Shown: positions 42,453-52,154, counted from the first letter of the stretch. The stretch is DNA of 64,000 nucleotides from a bacterium BMS3Abin06 (GCA_002897895.1 BDSY01000041.1:1-64000); one strand, 5' to 3'. Made by a program: numbers and translations. The notes: generated by a model not told the origin, from the sequence alone.

Positions 42453-45125
42453 ATGGTTAAAGATCCGGTTTGCGGTATGGAGATTGAAGAGAAAAGCGCC
42501 GCAGGGATGTCTGAATATAAAGGCAGGATTTATTATTTTTGCGCAAAACCCTGCAAGGAAGATTTCGATAAAGACCCTGATAGATTTGTAAAAGACGGGG
42601 CAGGAGAAGCATGTCCCCTGCCGGAACTGTCAAAAGAAGAGGTTATACAGCCGGATGAAAGATCAACCGGGTCCAAAAGGATAGACATCCCCATAACCGG
42701 CATGACCTGTGCGTCGTGCGCATCCAGAATTCAGAATGTGCTTTCAAGACTTAATGGAGTAGAAAGCGCTGCGGTAAATTTTGCTGCTGAAAGGGCAACA
42801 GTGTTTTACAATCCATCGCAAGCTTCGGTTGATGATTTTATAAGCACGATCAAGGACCAGGGATATGGAGTTTCAGCCTCAAGGGTTACCATTCCGATAA
42901 AAGGTATGTCTTGCGCTTCATGTGTAAAAAAAGTACAGGATTCTCTCCTCTCATTAAACGGCGTTTTTTCAGCCAGAGTAAATCCGGCAACGGAAAAAGC
43001 AACTGTTGAATACTCAACTGCACAGGTTGGGATGAGGGATTTTAAAAAGGCCATCAGGGATACAGGTTATGACATCGTGGAGATTGAAGAGGGGGAGGAC
43101 ATAGTTGAGAAAGAAAAAAGAGAGAGGGAGAAGGAGTATAAGAAACTAAAAACCAGGGTCATCGCCGGAGCCGCACTTACTCTCCCGATATTCCTTCTTG
43201 TATTCTGGGAAAGAGCAGGGCTGTCCGCAATTGTAGACATACCTCAACAAACAGGCTTTCTGCTTCAATTTATAATCCAGACGCCTGTCCAGTTCTGGGT
43301 GGGCCGGCAGTTCTATACAGGCGCTATAGCCGCTGCACGCCACAGAACTACAAATATGAATACCCTGATAGCCGTGGGAACATCGGCTGCGTATGTTTAC
43401 AGCGTGACAGCGACTTTTTTCCCCTCTGTGTTTGAGATAGAGGGTTATGCAGCTCACGTGTATTTTGATACGGCTGCAACGATTATTGTGCTTATCCTGC
43501 TCGGAAGGCTGTTTGAGGCGCGGGCAAAAGGCAAGACTTCCGAGGCAATAAAAAAACTTATGGGCCTTCAGCCCAGAACAGCGAGAGTTGTCAGAGACGG
43601 CCGGGAACAGGATATACCGATAGAAGAAGTAGAAACAGGGGATATTATTATTGTCAGGCCGGGTGAGAAGATTCCGGTAGACGGAATCATAAGAGAGGGA
43701 TATTCATCAGTTGATGAGTCCATGATTTCAGGTGAATCCATACCTGTTGAAAAAAAAGCCGGTGATGAGGTAATCGGGGCTACTATAAATAAAACAGGCT
43801 CATTTAAATTTGAGGCAACCAAGGTCGGCAGGGACACCATGCTGTCTCAAATTATCAGCATGGTTCAGGAGGCGCAGGGTTCCAGGCCGCCGATAGCCAG
43901 GCTTGCGGATAAAATAGCGTCGATTTTTGTTCCGGCAGTAATCGGCATTGCTTCAATAACTTTTATAATATGGTTTTTCTTTGGGCCTGAGCCGGCATTA
44001 ACCTATGCGCTATTAAATTTTATAGCTGTTATGATCATAGCCTGTCCGTGCGCACTTGGCCTTGCTACACCAACATCGATAATGGTAGGAACGGGTAAAG
44101 GCGCTGAAAACGGCATATTGATACGTGGCGCAGAGGCGCTTGAAACAGCGCATAAAATAAATACTATTGTCTTTGATAAGACCGGCACATTGACAAAGGG
44201 GGAGCCGGTGGTTACGGACGTAATTGTGAGTCAAAAGTCAGGAGTCAGGAGTCGGGAAATATTATTTTACGCGGCCTCTGCTGAAAAGGGTTCCGAGCAT
44301 CCTCTTGGAGAGGCTATAGTAAATAAAGCAAAAGAAAAAAATATCGATCTGAAAGACCCGTCTGTTTTCCAGGCTGTTCCAGGTCACGGGATTAAAGCAA
44401 AAGTTGATAGTAAAAATGTACTTCTCGGGAATGCGGATTTTATTGAAGATGAAAAAATAAATATTGATGATCTCAAAAGTAAGTCTGAAGAACTTTCCGG
44501 TGAAGGGAAAACACCTGTGTATATTGCAGTGGACGGAATTGCGATCGGGATAGTAGCTGTTGCCGATACATTAAAAGATAATTCTGTTGCAGCGATAAAG
44601 GCGCTTCGTAAACTCGGCGTTGAAACTGTAATGATCACGGGTGACAACAAAAGGACTGCTATGGCTATTGCAAAGCAGGTCGGGATAGACAGGGTTTTGG
44701 CAGGGGTATTGCCCCCGGACAAGGCAAAAGAAGTTAAGAAGCTCCAATCGGAAAACAAGGTTGTCGGCATGGTTGGCGACGGCATCAATGACGCGCCCGC
44801 GCTTGCGCAGGCGGATGTGGGCATAGCAATTGGAACAGGCGCCGACGTTGCAATGGAGGCATCCGATATTACTTTAATAGGCGGTGACCTGAAGGGGGTT
44901 GTTGCATCAATAGCCCTTTCAAAGGCAACGATCAGAAACATCAAGCAAAATCTTTTCTGGGCCTTTGCTTACAATACAGTATTAATTCCTGTTGCAGCAG
45001 GTATTCTCTTCCCCTTCTTCGGAATACTCCTGAATCCGATGTTTGCAGCGGCGGCAATGGGGATGTCTTCGGTTACAGTGGTGACAAATGCGTTGAGATT
45101 GAGGAAGTTTAAATTCAGTATTTGA
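42453..45125 (+). CDS. copA: Copper-exporting P-type ATPase with YHS and two HMA domains
   Basis: 890 aa. Domains: YHS (1-47, '[11 protein letters not shown]', '[10 protein letters not shown]'), HMA1 (about 75-140, GMTCASC), HMA2 (about 145-210, GMSCASC), eight membrane helices, the ion motif '[12 protein letters not shown]', phosphorylation site [11 protein letters not shown], 'SEHPLGEAI' and '[20 protein letters not shown]'. Exports Cu(I) across the inner membrane. The N-terminal YHS fusion is less common and may receive copper. A heptamer (AGTCAGG) repeat at 44236-44256 encodes an extra 'SQKSGVRSR' before the HP motif. RBS GGAAGGAG. Confidence 0.95.
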   Translation: MVKDPVCGMEIEEKSAAGMSEYKGRIYYFCAKPCKEDFDKDPDRFVKDGAGEACPLPELSKEEVIQPDERSTGSKRIDIPITGMTCASCASRIQNVLSRLNGVESAAVNFAAERATVFYNPSQASVDDFISTIKDQGYGVSASRVTIPIKGMSCASCVKKVQDSLLSLNGVFSARVNPATEKATVEYSTAQVGMRDFKKAIRDTGYDIVEIEEGEDIVEKEKREREKEYKKLKTRVIAGAALTLPIFLLVFWERAGLSAIVDIPQQTGFLLQFIIQTPVQFWVGRQFYTGAIAAARHRTTNMNTLIAVGTSAAYVYSVTATFFPSVFEIEGYAAHVYFDTAATIIVLILLGRLFEARAKGKTSEAIKKLMGLQPRTARVVRDGREQDIPIEEVETGDIIIVRPGEKIPVDGIIREGYSSVDESMISGESIPVEKKAGDEVIGATINKTGSFKFEATKVGRDTMLSQIISMVQEAQGSRPPIARLADKIASIFVPAVIGIASITFIIWFFFGPEPALTYALLNFIAVMIIACPCALGLATPTSIMVGTGKGAENGILIRGAEALETAHKINTIVFDKTGTLTKGEPVVTDVIVSQKSGVRSREILFYAASAEKGSEHPLGEAIVNKAKEKNIDLKDPSVFQAVPGHGIKAKVDSKNVLLGNADFIEDEKINIDDLKSKSEELSGEGKTPVYIAVDGIAIGIVAVADTLKDNSVAAIKALRKLGVETVMITGDNKRTAMAIAKQVGIDRVLAGVLPPDKAKEVKKLQSENKVVGMVGDGINDAPALAQADVGIAIGTGADVAMEASDITLIGGDLKGVVASIALSKATIRNIKQNLFWAFAYNTVLIPVAAGILFPFFGILLNPMFAAAAMGMSSVTVVTNALRLRKFKFSI
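44236..44256 (+). repeat. Heptamer repeat inside copA
   Basis: AGTCAGG, AGTCAGG, AGTCGGG in tandem within the copA nucleotide-binding domain. It adds Lys-Ser-Gly-Val-Arg-Ser-Arg-like residues in a surface loop. Three units (21 bp) keep the frame; a change of one unit would not. Confidence 0.8.
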
Positions 45126-45140
45126 AGAATGTTTTAAATA

Positions 45141-45283
45141 GAGTCTGTGTATAAACTGCTGTTTTTTATTTTCGTCATGCCCGAAGTCTGTAATCGGGCA
45201 TCCAGAACTCACTGAAAAGACTGGATTCCCGCTCAACAGAATGCGGGAATGACGGCTCAATTGTTATGTTTATACACAGGCTT
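45141..45283 (+). mobile_element. MITE family 1, copy B (143 bp)
   Basis: Reverse complement of copy A at 13786-13928, same length. TA on both sides (45139-45140, 45284-45285). It lies 15 bases after the copA stop and its right edge supplies one base of the stop codon of the convergent cytochrome gene. Internal hairpins could work as a bidirectional terminator here. Confidence 0.87.
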
Positions 45284-46653
45284 TATTTAAGACTCAATAT
45301 TTTCCGGGTAGAAGCGATCTCACTGACCTTTGCTTCCGGTAGACCCAACTGCTTTGCAAATGAGCCCGGATAACGAAGATAATACAAGCCGGCGGTTAAC
45401 TCCAGGCTGCCTTTTGCATTTTCCGGGACTTTAAAGCGATAAGTTTCTTTTCTAATTTCCGAGGCATTCAGCCGGTTATCAAATATGATTTTAAACGCAT
45501 CGTAGGAGAAAAGAGTCTGCTCCCCGTTTTTGTCCAGACAAACAGCCCGATATATACGGCTACCTTTCAGGATGCCCTTTGCTAAAATTTGATCATCAAA
45601 TTTTCCTTTGCCGCTTACATCATACATATCTGTTTTCATATCGGAGCCGGCTGGAATAGAGATAACATTATCTCCAACAGAGGCATTGAGATCAAGAAAC
45701 AATAGCCTGAGTTCTGCGCTGCCTGAGGGCATTTTATGCCCTGTCCTTGAGTTATCAACAAAGACATCTATCATTATCTCATCACCGGGCGATGCAGTAG
45801 TCTTATCGATTTCCATGGTCAATGTTAATGCCCCGGTAACCTCTGATTCAGAGTGTGCCCCAGGAAACCTGTGAGTGTAAAGTTTTGCCCTGTATGGTGC
45901 ATAGCCCGGCCTCATCTGTGCTGCTTTGCCTGATTCATATATAGGCAGTCCTCCAGCCAGAAATCCCAGAATGTTCATATGGCAGTCCTGGCACTGAATA
46001 CCCTCTTTAGCGTAGCTACTGTTTCTCCATTCTGTAAATGTTGAAATTATTTCAAGACCGTGATGGTTGGTGCGGTTGTGGCATATAGCACAAAATTCAC
46101 TTTTTGTTTGAAGTTCGGAGTATACATGGTGCCAATTTGTCTCATGTTTGAAAGGCCCTAATTTCCGGTAGCCCGGCGTCGAGATGTAATTTGCGTTTCC
46201 CGGACTTTTTCCTTTATATCCGCTGATAGTGTGGCAAAAATCGCAGATAACTCCGGACATGTCCGGATCAACCTCTTCTTTTGAGACTATGTATCTCTGT
46301 TTTTTTGCGTAAGTAACAGGGGCATGGCAGGCTATACAGGCCTTTGCCTCTTCAGCAAGGCCGTCTTTGGCAAGATCGGGCAGTAGTTTTTTGAAGTACG
46401 CAGCCTGGAAAACAGGATTCTCAAAGGAGTTTGCATGCATGGACTCCAAGTGTTGATAAAAGATTTTATCATGGCAGCCCTGGCATAAAGATGACGGCCA
46501 ATATTCACCGGGCCCGGGCATGCCGGATTTCGGAGGCATGGCCTGGGGAGCTTTTGCAGATTGCGCAGAGACAAAGGCTGAAATAACAGATAGAAACATG
46601 GTCACTGTAATTGCCGTCAAAGCGTATTTTATGTTTGATTTGTAATTCATCAT
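45283..46653 (-). CDS. Periplasmic pentaheme cytochrome c (c554-like)
   Basis: 456 aa from the ATG giving MMNYKSN; the track's TTG start lies in the upstream MITE. Signal peptide 1-31 ('TAITVTMFLSVISAFVSAQ'). Five CxxCH heme motifs in the first half: CQGCH, CIACH, CDFCH, CAICH, CQDCH. The second half (about 260-456) is a heme-free beta-rich domain. Heme spacing resembles cytochrome c554-type multiheme proteins that carry electrons in the periplasm; the partner is unknown. The stop codon TAA coincides with the edge of a MITE insertion. Confidence 0.88.
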   Translation of the reverse strand: MMNYKSNIKYALTAITVTMFLSVISAFVSAQSAKAPQAMPPKSGMPGPGEYWPSSLCQGCHDKIFYQHLESMHANSFENPVFQAAYFKKLLPDLAKDGLAEEAKACIACHAPVTYAKKQRYIVSKEEVDPDMSGVICDFCHTISGYKGKSPGNANYISTPGYRKLGPFKHETNWHHVYSELQTKSEFCAICHNRTNHHGLEIISTFTEWRNSSYAKEGIQCQDCHMNILGFLAGGLPIYESGKAAQMRPGYAPYRAKLYTHRFPGAHSESEVTGALTLTMEIDKTTASPGDEIMIDVFVDNSRTGHKMPSGSAELRLLFLDLNASVGDNVISIPAGSDMKTDMYDVSGKGKFDDQILAKGILKGSRIYRAVCLDKNGEQTLFSYDAFKIIFDNRLNASEIRKETYRFKVPENAKGSLELTAGLYYLRYPGSFAKQLGLPEAKVSEIASTRKILSLK

Positions 46654-46666
46654 AAATTCTAATATA

Positions 46667-46811
46667 TGAGGCTCTTGCAAAAGTCTTGTTTTGTCATTCC
46701 CGAGGTAGTAATCGGGAATCCGGTTTATTTAAAAAACAAAGACTTCTGGATACCCGTTTTCACGGGTATGACGGCACAAGTTATTTTGCAGGGACTTTTG
46801 CAAGAGCCCCA
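46667..46811 (+). mobile_element. MITE family 3, copy A (145 bp)
   Basis: Ends TGAGGCTCTTGCAAAAGTC and GACTTTTGCAAGAGCCCCA are inverted repeats. Reverse complement of copy B (52260-52404), same length. Two facing hairpins inside (GTCATTCCCG...CGGGAATCC and GGATACCCG...CGGGTATGAC). It lies 13 bases upstream of the cytochrome start codon and probably forms or displaces its promoter. Confidence 0.87.
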
Positions 46812-46980
46812 TAAATATTATATAACACTTTTAAGGCCTCCGTAGTCTTTGAAAAAGTTCCGAATTGATTTGATGTTGGGTGCATCGGGAAAAAACTAAT
46901 TTACAATCCCCATAGAAAGAGTTATATTATCACATTCAAGCACAGCGGTTTCGTTCAATCTGTGAAGAAAGGACATATCA
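46812..46980. other. Remainder of intergenic region between cytochrome and methyltransferase genes
   Basis: With the MITE, 46654-46980 is 327 bases without a gene. Nothing further can be supported except GAAGAAAGGA before the next GTG start. Confidence 0.4.
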
Positions 46981-47238
46981 GTGTCAACAATTAATGAACA
47001 TAGATTGTTTGAAGTGCTCGCAAAAGATGTAAATCTTAGATTTATAGAACCGCATATATATTCAATTTTCCACAATGGTGAAAACCCGAACTTCTTTGAT
47101 AAGATGGCTCGTTTCTACGACATAGTGATATGCAACCCATTATACAACCGTCTCATGTGGGGATATTCAGTGAAAAACTATACCACATTGGTTCAAGACG
47201 CCCTCACAACAAAGCAGTGCTGTGACGAACCAGACTGA
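46981..47238 (+). pseudogene. N-terminal fragment of a methyltransferase
   Basis: 85 codons from a GTG. The last half, 'FFDKMARFYDIVICNPLYNRLMWGYSVKNY', matches the opening region seen before the SAM-binding motif in class I methyltransferases, but the SAM motif itself never follows and the frame ends in 'KQCCDEPD'. Probably a truncated gene; a small functional protein cannot be excluded. The next gene encodes a complete, only distantly similar methyltransferase. Confidence 0.55.
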
Positions 47239-47277
47239 CCTTTTCAGGGAGTGTCTTTATCAGGCATGGAGGGAAGC

Positions 47278-48054
47278 ATGACTGGTATTAAAATCCAAAA
47301 ACAAAAGTTTCTTAACCAGGTTATAAAAATGAAAAGCACAAAAAAAGATACAAAAGAATGGTTTAAAGAGTGGGCGAATGAATACGATGATACTCTCGGC
47401 AAAATTAAAAGGCATCATCATTTACTCAACCTTGTTGTTAAATTATCTAATGTTAAAAAAAATCAAAAGGTGCTTGATGTCGGCTGTGGCACAGGTCTTT
47501 TGTCTTTGAAATTTCTTGAAAAAGCGGACTGTTTCATTACGGGGATAGACAGTTCATTGGAAATGCTTTCATTATTCATTGAAAAAATAAACAAGCTTTC
47601 TCTTTCTGACAGGATTGTTTATAAACTTGAAGACGCAGGGTCCCTTAATTTCAAAAAAAATTCATTTGATATAGTTGCTTCGACAGTAACATTGCATCAT
47701 CTAAAGAATAAATATTCCACAATAAAAAAGATTCATAATATTTTAAAACCTGGAGGAAGGTTTGTTTTAGGTGACATTGATATGGATACTACCGGCAGGA
47801 TAACAGATCCAAAACGGTTATTGAGAATGCTTGAATGGTTAAAAGAAGAGTTTGCCCTTGCTTTAAATGAAGGTGGAGTAGAAGCATTCAGCCGGATGTA
47901 TGATAATGGGAAAAAGCATATTTTAAATGATGGTGAATATTGTATCGGTTTTAAACAGTGGAAAGAATTATGCAAAAGAACTGAATTCAGAAAGGTCACA
48001 GTTAAATCTTTACCTGACTTTAAATGGTTTAAAGTGCTGGTTGCCATTAAATAA
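47278..48054 (+). CDS. SAM-dependent methyltransferase
   Basis: 258 aa from the ATG preceded by ATGGAGGGAAGC; longer starts in the track are less likely. SAM loop 'KVLDVGCGTGLLSLKFLEKA' near residue 62, acidic 'ITGIDSSLEMLS', 'FDIVASTVTLHHLKN' and 'LKPGGRFVLGDID'. Similar to UbiE/arsenite-type small-molecule methyltransferases; substrate unknown. Followed by a Cdd1-like relic on the other strand. A short fragment of the same gene type recurs at 54046-54085. Confidence 0.82.
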   Translation: MTGIKIQKQKFLNQVIKMKSTKKDTKEWFKEWANEYDDTLGKIKRHHHLLNLVVKLSNVKKNQKVLDVGCGTGLLSLKFLEKADCFITGIDSSLEMLSLFIEKINKLSLSDRIVYKLEDAGSLNFKKNSFDIVASTVTLHHLKNKYSTIKKIHNILKPGGRFVLGDIDMDTTGRITDPKRLLRMLEWLKEEFALALNEGGVEAFSRMYDNGKKHILNDGEYCIGFKQWKELCKRTEFRKVTVKSLPDFKWFKVLVAIK

Positions 48055-48060
48055 AAAAAC

Positions 48061-48125
48061 TTTATGATTTCGGCTTGTCCGAACACTCCGGGCATGGCAG
48101 CAAAAAGACATTGTGCCTGATCCAC
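48061..48125 (-). pseudogene. Internally deleted remnant of a Cdd1-like locus
   Basis: 48061-48092 matches the 3' end and downstream flank of the intact Cdd1-like gene (54158-54418), while 48093-48125 matches the segment just upstream of that gene (54446-54478; 30 or more of 33 bases). The middle of the gene is missing. Read together, the two pieces look like a deletion joining both ends of a second copy. Confidence 0.65.
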
Positions 48126-48265
48126 TGAAAAGATTTCTTCCTGAGTTCAGCAAAGATTTCATCCGGCGAGGTTTCTTTTGACAAATCCCTGGAAATGATA
48201 TATATCGCATATTTTTTTAGAATCTTTTTTAAACCTTTTTCTTTTTTTTGTGTCTAAATAAGTAA

Positions 48266-48811
48266 ATGAAAGAAGACCTGAACCTGATTGAAAAATATCT
48301 CGCAGGCAATGAAGAGGCGGTCGAGATGCTTGTAATGAAATATCAGAAGATGATCTATGCCCTTGCCTGCAGAATGGTCAATGACATGGAAGAGGCAAAG
48401 GATATTACACAGAAAACATTCATTCAGGCGATAAAAAGCATTAAGGGGTTCAAAAAAAAGGCTTCTTTTAAGACATGGCTGTACAGGATAGCAGTAAATA
48501 CAAGTCTGAATCACATGAGAAAAGACGGGCATAAAGAGATAGAGCTTGATGAATCAGCTATCGGGAATCAGTCCGGTGCACTGTCTTTAATGATTAAGCG
48601 GGAAAGGGAAAATCTTATTAAAAAGAGGTTGGATGAACTTCCGAAACAGCAGAGACTCGCCATTATTCTTAGAACCTATGAGGGGCTAAGTTGTTGTGAA
48701 ACTTCACAAATAATGGGATGTTCCGAGGGCGCTGTAAAGGCGCATTATCATTTTGGTGTGAAAAAATTAAAGGAAATTTTAGAGGGGAGAAGATATGACA
48801 TACACTCATGA
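48266..48811 (+). CDS. RNA polymerase ECF sigma factor
   Basis: 181 aa. Region 2 (about 15-85, 'EEAKDITQKTFIQAIKSIKGFKKKASFKTWLYRIAVNTSLNHMRK') and region 4 (about 120-175, 'LPKQQRLAIILRTYEGLSCCETSQIMGCSEGAVKAHYHFGVKKLKE') are intact; no region 3. It directs transcription of a stress or envelope regulon. The anti-sigma gene overlaps it by 17 bases. Confidence 0.93.
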   Translation: MKEDLNLIEKYLAGNEEAVEMLVMKYQKMIYALACRMVNDMEEAKDITQKTFIQAIKSIKGFKKKASFKTWLYRIAVNTSLNHMRKDGHKEIELDESAIGNQSGALSLMIKRERENLIKKRLDELPKQQRLAIILRTYEGLSCCETSQIMGCSEGAVKAHYHFGVKKLKEILEGRRYDIHS

Positions 48812-49373
48812 CAGGATAAAAGAAATGCTCCCGGACTATGTAAATGGCCTTGTTTCGGAAAAGGCAGGGAAAGATATAGAAACGCATTTAAAAGAGTGTT
48901 CCGGTTGTGCAGGGGAAGTCTCTTTTATTTCAGAGCTTATAAAAGTGGAAGTGCCTGATCCGGGAGAGCTTTACTGGAAGACTCTGCCTCAAAAGATGCG
49001 GGCGATTTCTACTCAGAGGGATGAAAAGAGGTTTTCTTTCAGCTCGTTATTAAGGCCGGCCCCTGTCTTTGCAACGACCTTATTAATTGCAATCGTTATT
49101 ATATCTTCCGTTTACATAATAAATACAAAATCGAACGGGATTGACTTTTTGTTCGAGGACCCACTGGCTTTTCAGGCCATTGATATAAACGGTATTTCCG
49201 AAGAGGATTTGTCAGCCGCTATTGGAGAAACTATTAAAGAAAATACAACCGAAATATTTTACACGGAAGATTTCAGTCCACATTCCTATTTCATGGAATT
49301 TGCTTCCCTGAACTCATGGGAGCTGGAAGGCATCTATGAGGTATTAAAGGGAGAACAACAAACAGGAGGTTAA
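48795..49373 (+). CDS. Anti-sigma factor with zinc-finger (zf-HC2) and one membrane helix
   Basis: 192 aa. The ZAS-like motif H-x3-C-x2-C appears in 'IETHLKECSGCAGEV' (about 30-45). One membrane helix (about 93-113, 'VFATTLLIAIVIISSVYII') places the C-terminal 80 residues outside the membrane as sensor. It should hold the preceding ECF sigma factor inactive. The next gene starts 2 bases after the stop with AGGAGG. Confidence 0.88.
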   Translation: MTYTHDRIKEMLPDYVNGLVSEKAGKDIETHLKECSGCAGEVSFISELIKVEVPDPGELYWKTLPQKMRAISTQRDEKRFSFSSLLRPAPVFATTLLIAIVIISSVYIINTKSNGIDFLFEDPLAFQAIDINGISEEDLSAAIGETIKENTTEIFYTEDFSPHSYFMEFASLNSWELEGIYEVLKGEQQTGG

Positions 49374-49375
49374 AA

Positions 49376-49942
49376 ATGAAAAAAAACATAATTAAAATTT
49401 TGCTGATATTCTTTCTGGCGCTCGGCTTTAGCGCTGACGGCATGGCATCGCCTGACAGGGACGACCATAACAGGCCGCCCTCAAAGGAGCAGATGGAGAG
49501 GGTCAGGAAGAGGATAGAGACCATGAGGATGTGGAAGCTCACTAAAGCCCTTGACCTTGATGAAAAGACCGCTGCCCGGCTTTTCCCGTTACTCAATAAG
49601 TATGACAAGAAGAGGGCTGAGATTGAGAGGGATATTAAAGATAATATGATGGATCTCAGAGAAGCACTGGAAGATGAAAAAGAAAGTAAACTGAGAGACC
49701 TCATTGAAAGGCTTGAGAAGAGCCACAAGGCGCTTCAGAGTTTAAATGACGAGGAAAGAACGGAATTGAAGCAGATCCTTACAGTCAGGCAGCAGGCAAA
49801 GTACCTCATCTTCCTGCAGGAGTTCAACAGGGAGATCAGGCATATAATTGCAGAGGCAAGGAAGAAACGGCCTGGGAGGTTTAGAAAGGAGAGACAGGAG
49901 CGAGATTTTCCTGATCACCCGTTCCCTCCCGAGGAACGATGA
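49376..49942 (+). CDS. Periplasmic Spy/CpxP/ZraP-like helical protein
   Basis: 188 aa, signal peptide 1-22. The mature part is almost fully charged and alpha-helical with 'LTKALDLDEKTAARLFPLLNKYDKKRAEIE' and a late 'LTVRQQAKYLIFLQEFNREI', echoing the LTxxQ repeats of Spy/CpxP proteins. As third gene after sigma and anti-sigma it probably senses or buffers envelope stress. C-terminal tail is basic and Pro-rich. Exact family membership is inferred from pattern. Confidence 0.7.
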   Translation: MKKNIIKILLIFFLALGFSADGMASPDRDDHNRPPSKEQMERVRKRIETMRMWKLTKALDLDEKTAARLFPLLNKYDKKRAEIERDIKDNMMDLREALEDEKESKLRDLIERLEKSHKALQSLNDEERTELKQILTVRQQAKYLIFLQEFNREIRHIIAEARKKRPGRFRKERQERDFPDHPFPPEER

Positions 49943-49996
49943 GATATAAAACAACAGAAGGAATCCCCTGTCATAATCGTATTGAGAAAGAGTTAT

Positions 49997-51487
49997 ATGT
50001 TTAATGTAATGAGAATGACCGTTGTTTTGTTTCTCTTTTTATTGACCGCATGCGGTGGAAGTCAGAGTGGAGGTGAGAGTGGTGATACGAGTGCAACTAC
50101 AACTTCAACTGGAGGCAGTCTGACAACACTGGAGTACGAGGATTCGCCGTTCGGCTTTCATCCTGCTTTAGTCAACAGGTTCGGTTACAGTGATAATGGT
50201 TATGTAGATGCCCGGAAGATTGGTGTCAGGTGGAACAGGCCGAGTCTTTATACCTTCTGGTTTAAGGTGCAACCGGATATTAATGACCCTGCTTATCACT
50301 GGGAAGAATATGATACTCTTTACGGAAATGTTCCTGAAGGGATAAACATACTTGCAAATATTGCAACGCAGCCGCGAAGTTATGATGCAGGTTATGAAAT
50401 TCCGGGTAGTTATTTGCCTGTTGATGAGGGTAAATACACTGCCTTTGTCAAAGCCACGGTAGAACGCTATGACGGTGACGGTATCGGTGAAGAAGATTTC
50501 AACGGTGGTGTTTTCCCCAACCCCATTAAATACTGGCAGGTGGATAATGAACCGAATGCATTAACAAAAACAGGTTATGCAGGGTTGCAGCAGATAACAT
50601 ATATGGCTATCAAAGAGGCATGTTCAGATTGTCAGGTTCTCATAGGCGGGGCAACCGGGTTTCCTGATAATTTTGCAGACAATTTTTCAGTGTATGCTCA
50701 AATTCTATCTGATCTGAACGGTCAGTATGTTGATATATTCGATTTTCACTGGTACGGGTTTGCTGACGGGGATTATCACGAAAGTAAGGATGCGTGTGAC
50801 CTTGTGAGGTCGAAACTGAATGAATATGGTTTTGGGAATATCCCTGTATGGATAACCGAGATGGGCAGTCATAGCGGCACAATAACCTGGGAAGACCCCT
50901 ATAATGGTTTATATCAAACCGAAGCCCAGCAGGCAGAAGACTATTTAAAGCGTTTTATCTATCCTCTGTCTTTCGGGGTTAAAAAAATCTTCCCCGCCTT
51001 TGGATTAATTGAAGGGTTTAAACAGAATAATGGATATTTTGACCACACCGGTCTGCTATATGACGGGGAAGACCCTGATGTTGGTGATGATAAGGGCCTG
51101 GGTATTAAGAAACTCGGCTACTACAGTTACAAACTGATGACGGAAAAACTCGAAGGTTCTGATTGGGATAAGATCCGGACAATACAGGAATCCGGCAATG
51201 TTCATATCTATAAATTTACCAAAGACAATAATTCCATTTATGTTGCCTGGTGGGATTATTTTGATGAGGCGGGTTATCAAGAAGGCGATACAAAGACAAT
51301 TGCTTTTGATATTGATTTTACAGGTGATGCCTTGATTACCGATGCTGTTCCCAATGCTGTTTCAGGAGCGGTTTTAGATGAGAATAACTATCCGGATTTC
51401 TTTGAAACAGAAACCAAATCAGTAACTAACGGCCAGGTAACTATAACCCTTGGTGAAAATCCTGTGTTTGTGGAAGCAGCACAGTGA
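49997..51487 (+). CDS. Lipoprotein glycoside hydrolase (clan GH-A fold)
   Basis: 496 aa from the ATG giving MFNVMRM; a TTG at 49982 is the alternative. The lipobox LLTAC near residue 17-21 predicts a lipoprotein. A low-complexity Ser/Thr/Gly linker (22-45) precedes a TIM-barrel: acid/base Glu in 'YWQVDNEPNAL' and nucleophile Glu in 'VWITEMGSHSG', the spacing of clan GH-A retaining enzymes. C-terminal beta domain from about 400. The substrate glycan is not readable. It may be independent of the sigma operon upstream (54-base gap). Confidence 0.8.
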   Translation: MFNVMRMTVVLFLFLLTACGGSQSGGESGDTSATTTSTGGSLTTLEYEDSPFGFHPALVNRFGYSDNGYVDARKIGVRWNRPSLYTFWFKVQPDINDPAYHWEEYDTLYGNVPEGINILANIATQPRSYDAGYEIPGSYLPVDEGKYTAFVKATVERYDGDGIGEEDFNGGVFPNPIKYWQVDNEPNALTKTGYAGLQQITYMAIKEACSDCQVLIGGATGFPDNFADNFSVYAQILSDLNGQYVDIFDFHWYGFADGDYHESKDACDLVRSKLNEYGFGNIPVWITEMGSHSGTITWEDPYNGLYQTEAQQAEDYLKRFIYPLSFGVKKIFPAFGLIEGFKQNNGYFDHTGLLYDGEDPDVGDDKGLGIKKLGYYSYKLMTEKLEGSDWDKIRTIQESGNVHIYKFTKDNNSIYVAWWDYFDEAGYQEGDTKTIAFDIDFTGDALITDAVPNAVSGAVLDENNYPDFFETETKSVTNGQVTITLGENPVFVEAAQ

Positions 51488-51762
51488 AACTCAATAAGGA
51501 GAAGACACCTCAACTTTAGAAGTCAGAATAACTATGCAAGATGCTCAAGAGTTGAAGCAGCCACTTTCCCTTTGAGTGCAAAAAATTTCATAAATTGTCC
51601 CCGGCAAGTATAAACTACCGGAAAACGGCAAACAGAAATACCCACCCTAAAGAGCAAAACCGCAGGAATAACCGGTTATTTTGAGGATGTTGTGATTGAG
51701 GAGCAGCCGAAGACGACCCGAAGATGAGATGTGAGAATGGCATTTTATTTTTGGGCGGGCCC

Positions 51763-51984
51763 TTAGGCTGCAATTAATTCTAATTTCTCTTTTGTCTCAG
51801 CAGGAAGGCGTATAGGTGCAAAATAATCTGAAGGATACAAATAATCTTCCCCGGATTCATCTATAACTCGTATCTGATGATGTTTTTCTGCTGCCTTATC
51901 CACTAATACTTCATATATCTTCTTAGTCTCTAATGATGCTTTATATCCACGATTGTTTACACAAACCATAAAATGTTTTTTCAT
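51763..51984 (-). CDS. Small conserved hypothetical protein
   Basis: 73 aa. Contains 'VCVNNRGYKASLETKKIYEVLVDKAAEKHHQIRVIDESG' and 'EDYLYPSDYFAPI'. I recognise the pattern of a short, widely found uncharacterised protein whose genes lie near toxin-antitoxin or mobile regions, but no function is known to me. AAGGAGAGC precedes the ATG. No neighbours on this strand. Confidence 0.65.
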   Translation of the reverse strand: MKKHFMVCVNNRGYKASLETKKIYEVLVDKAAEKHHQIRVIDESGEDYLYPSDYFAPIRLPAETKEKLELIAA

Positions 51985-52154
51985 AAGCTCTCCTTCAAAT
52001 TCTTAATTCCATGTCTAACAGCAATTCTTTCTACTTCCCTTATTTTTCCGACTACCTTGAAGTACATATTTAATTTTAACAGATTTCATAAGAATATCAT
52101 AAATACAGGACAATTCACTATGGAGCAAATTATTTATAGCTGCTATCCCGGTTC

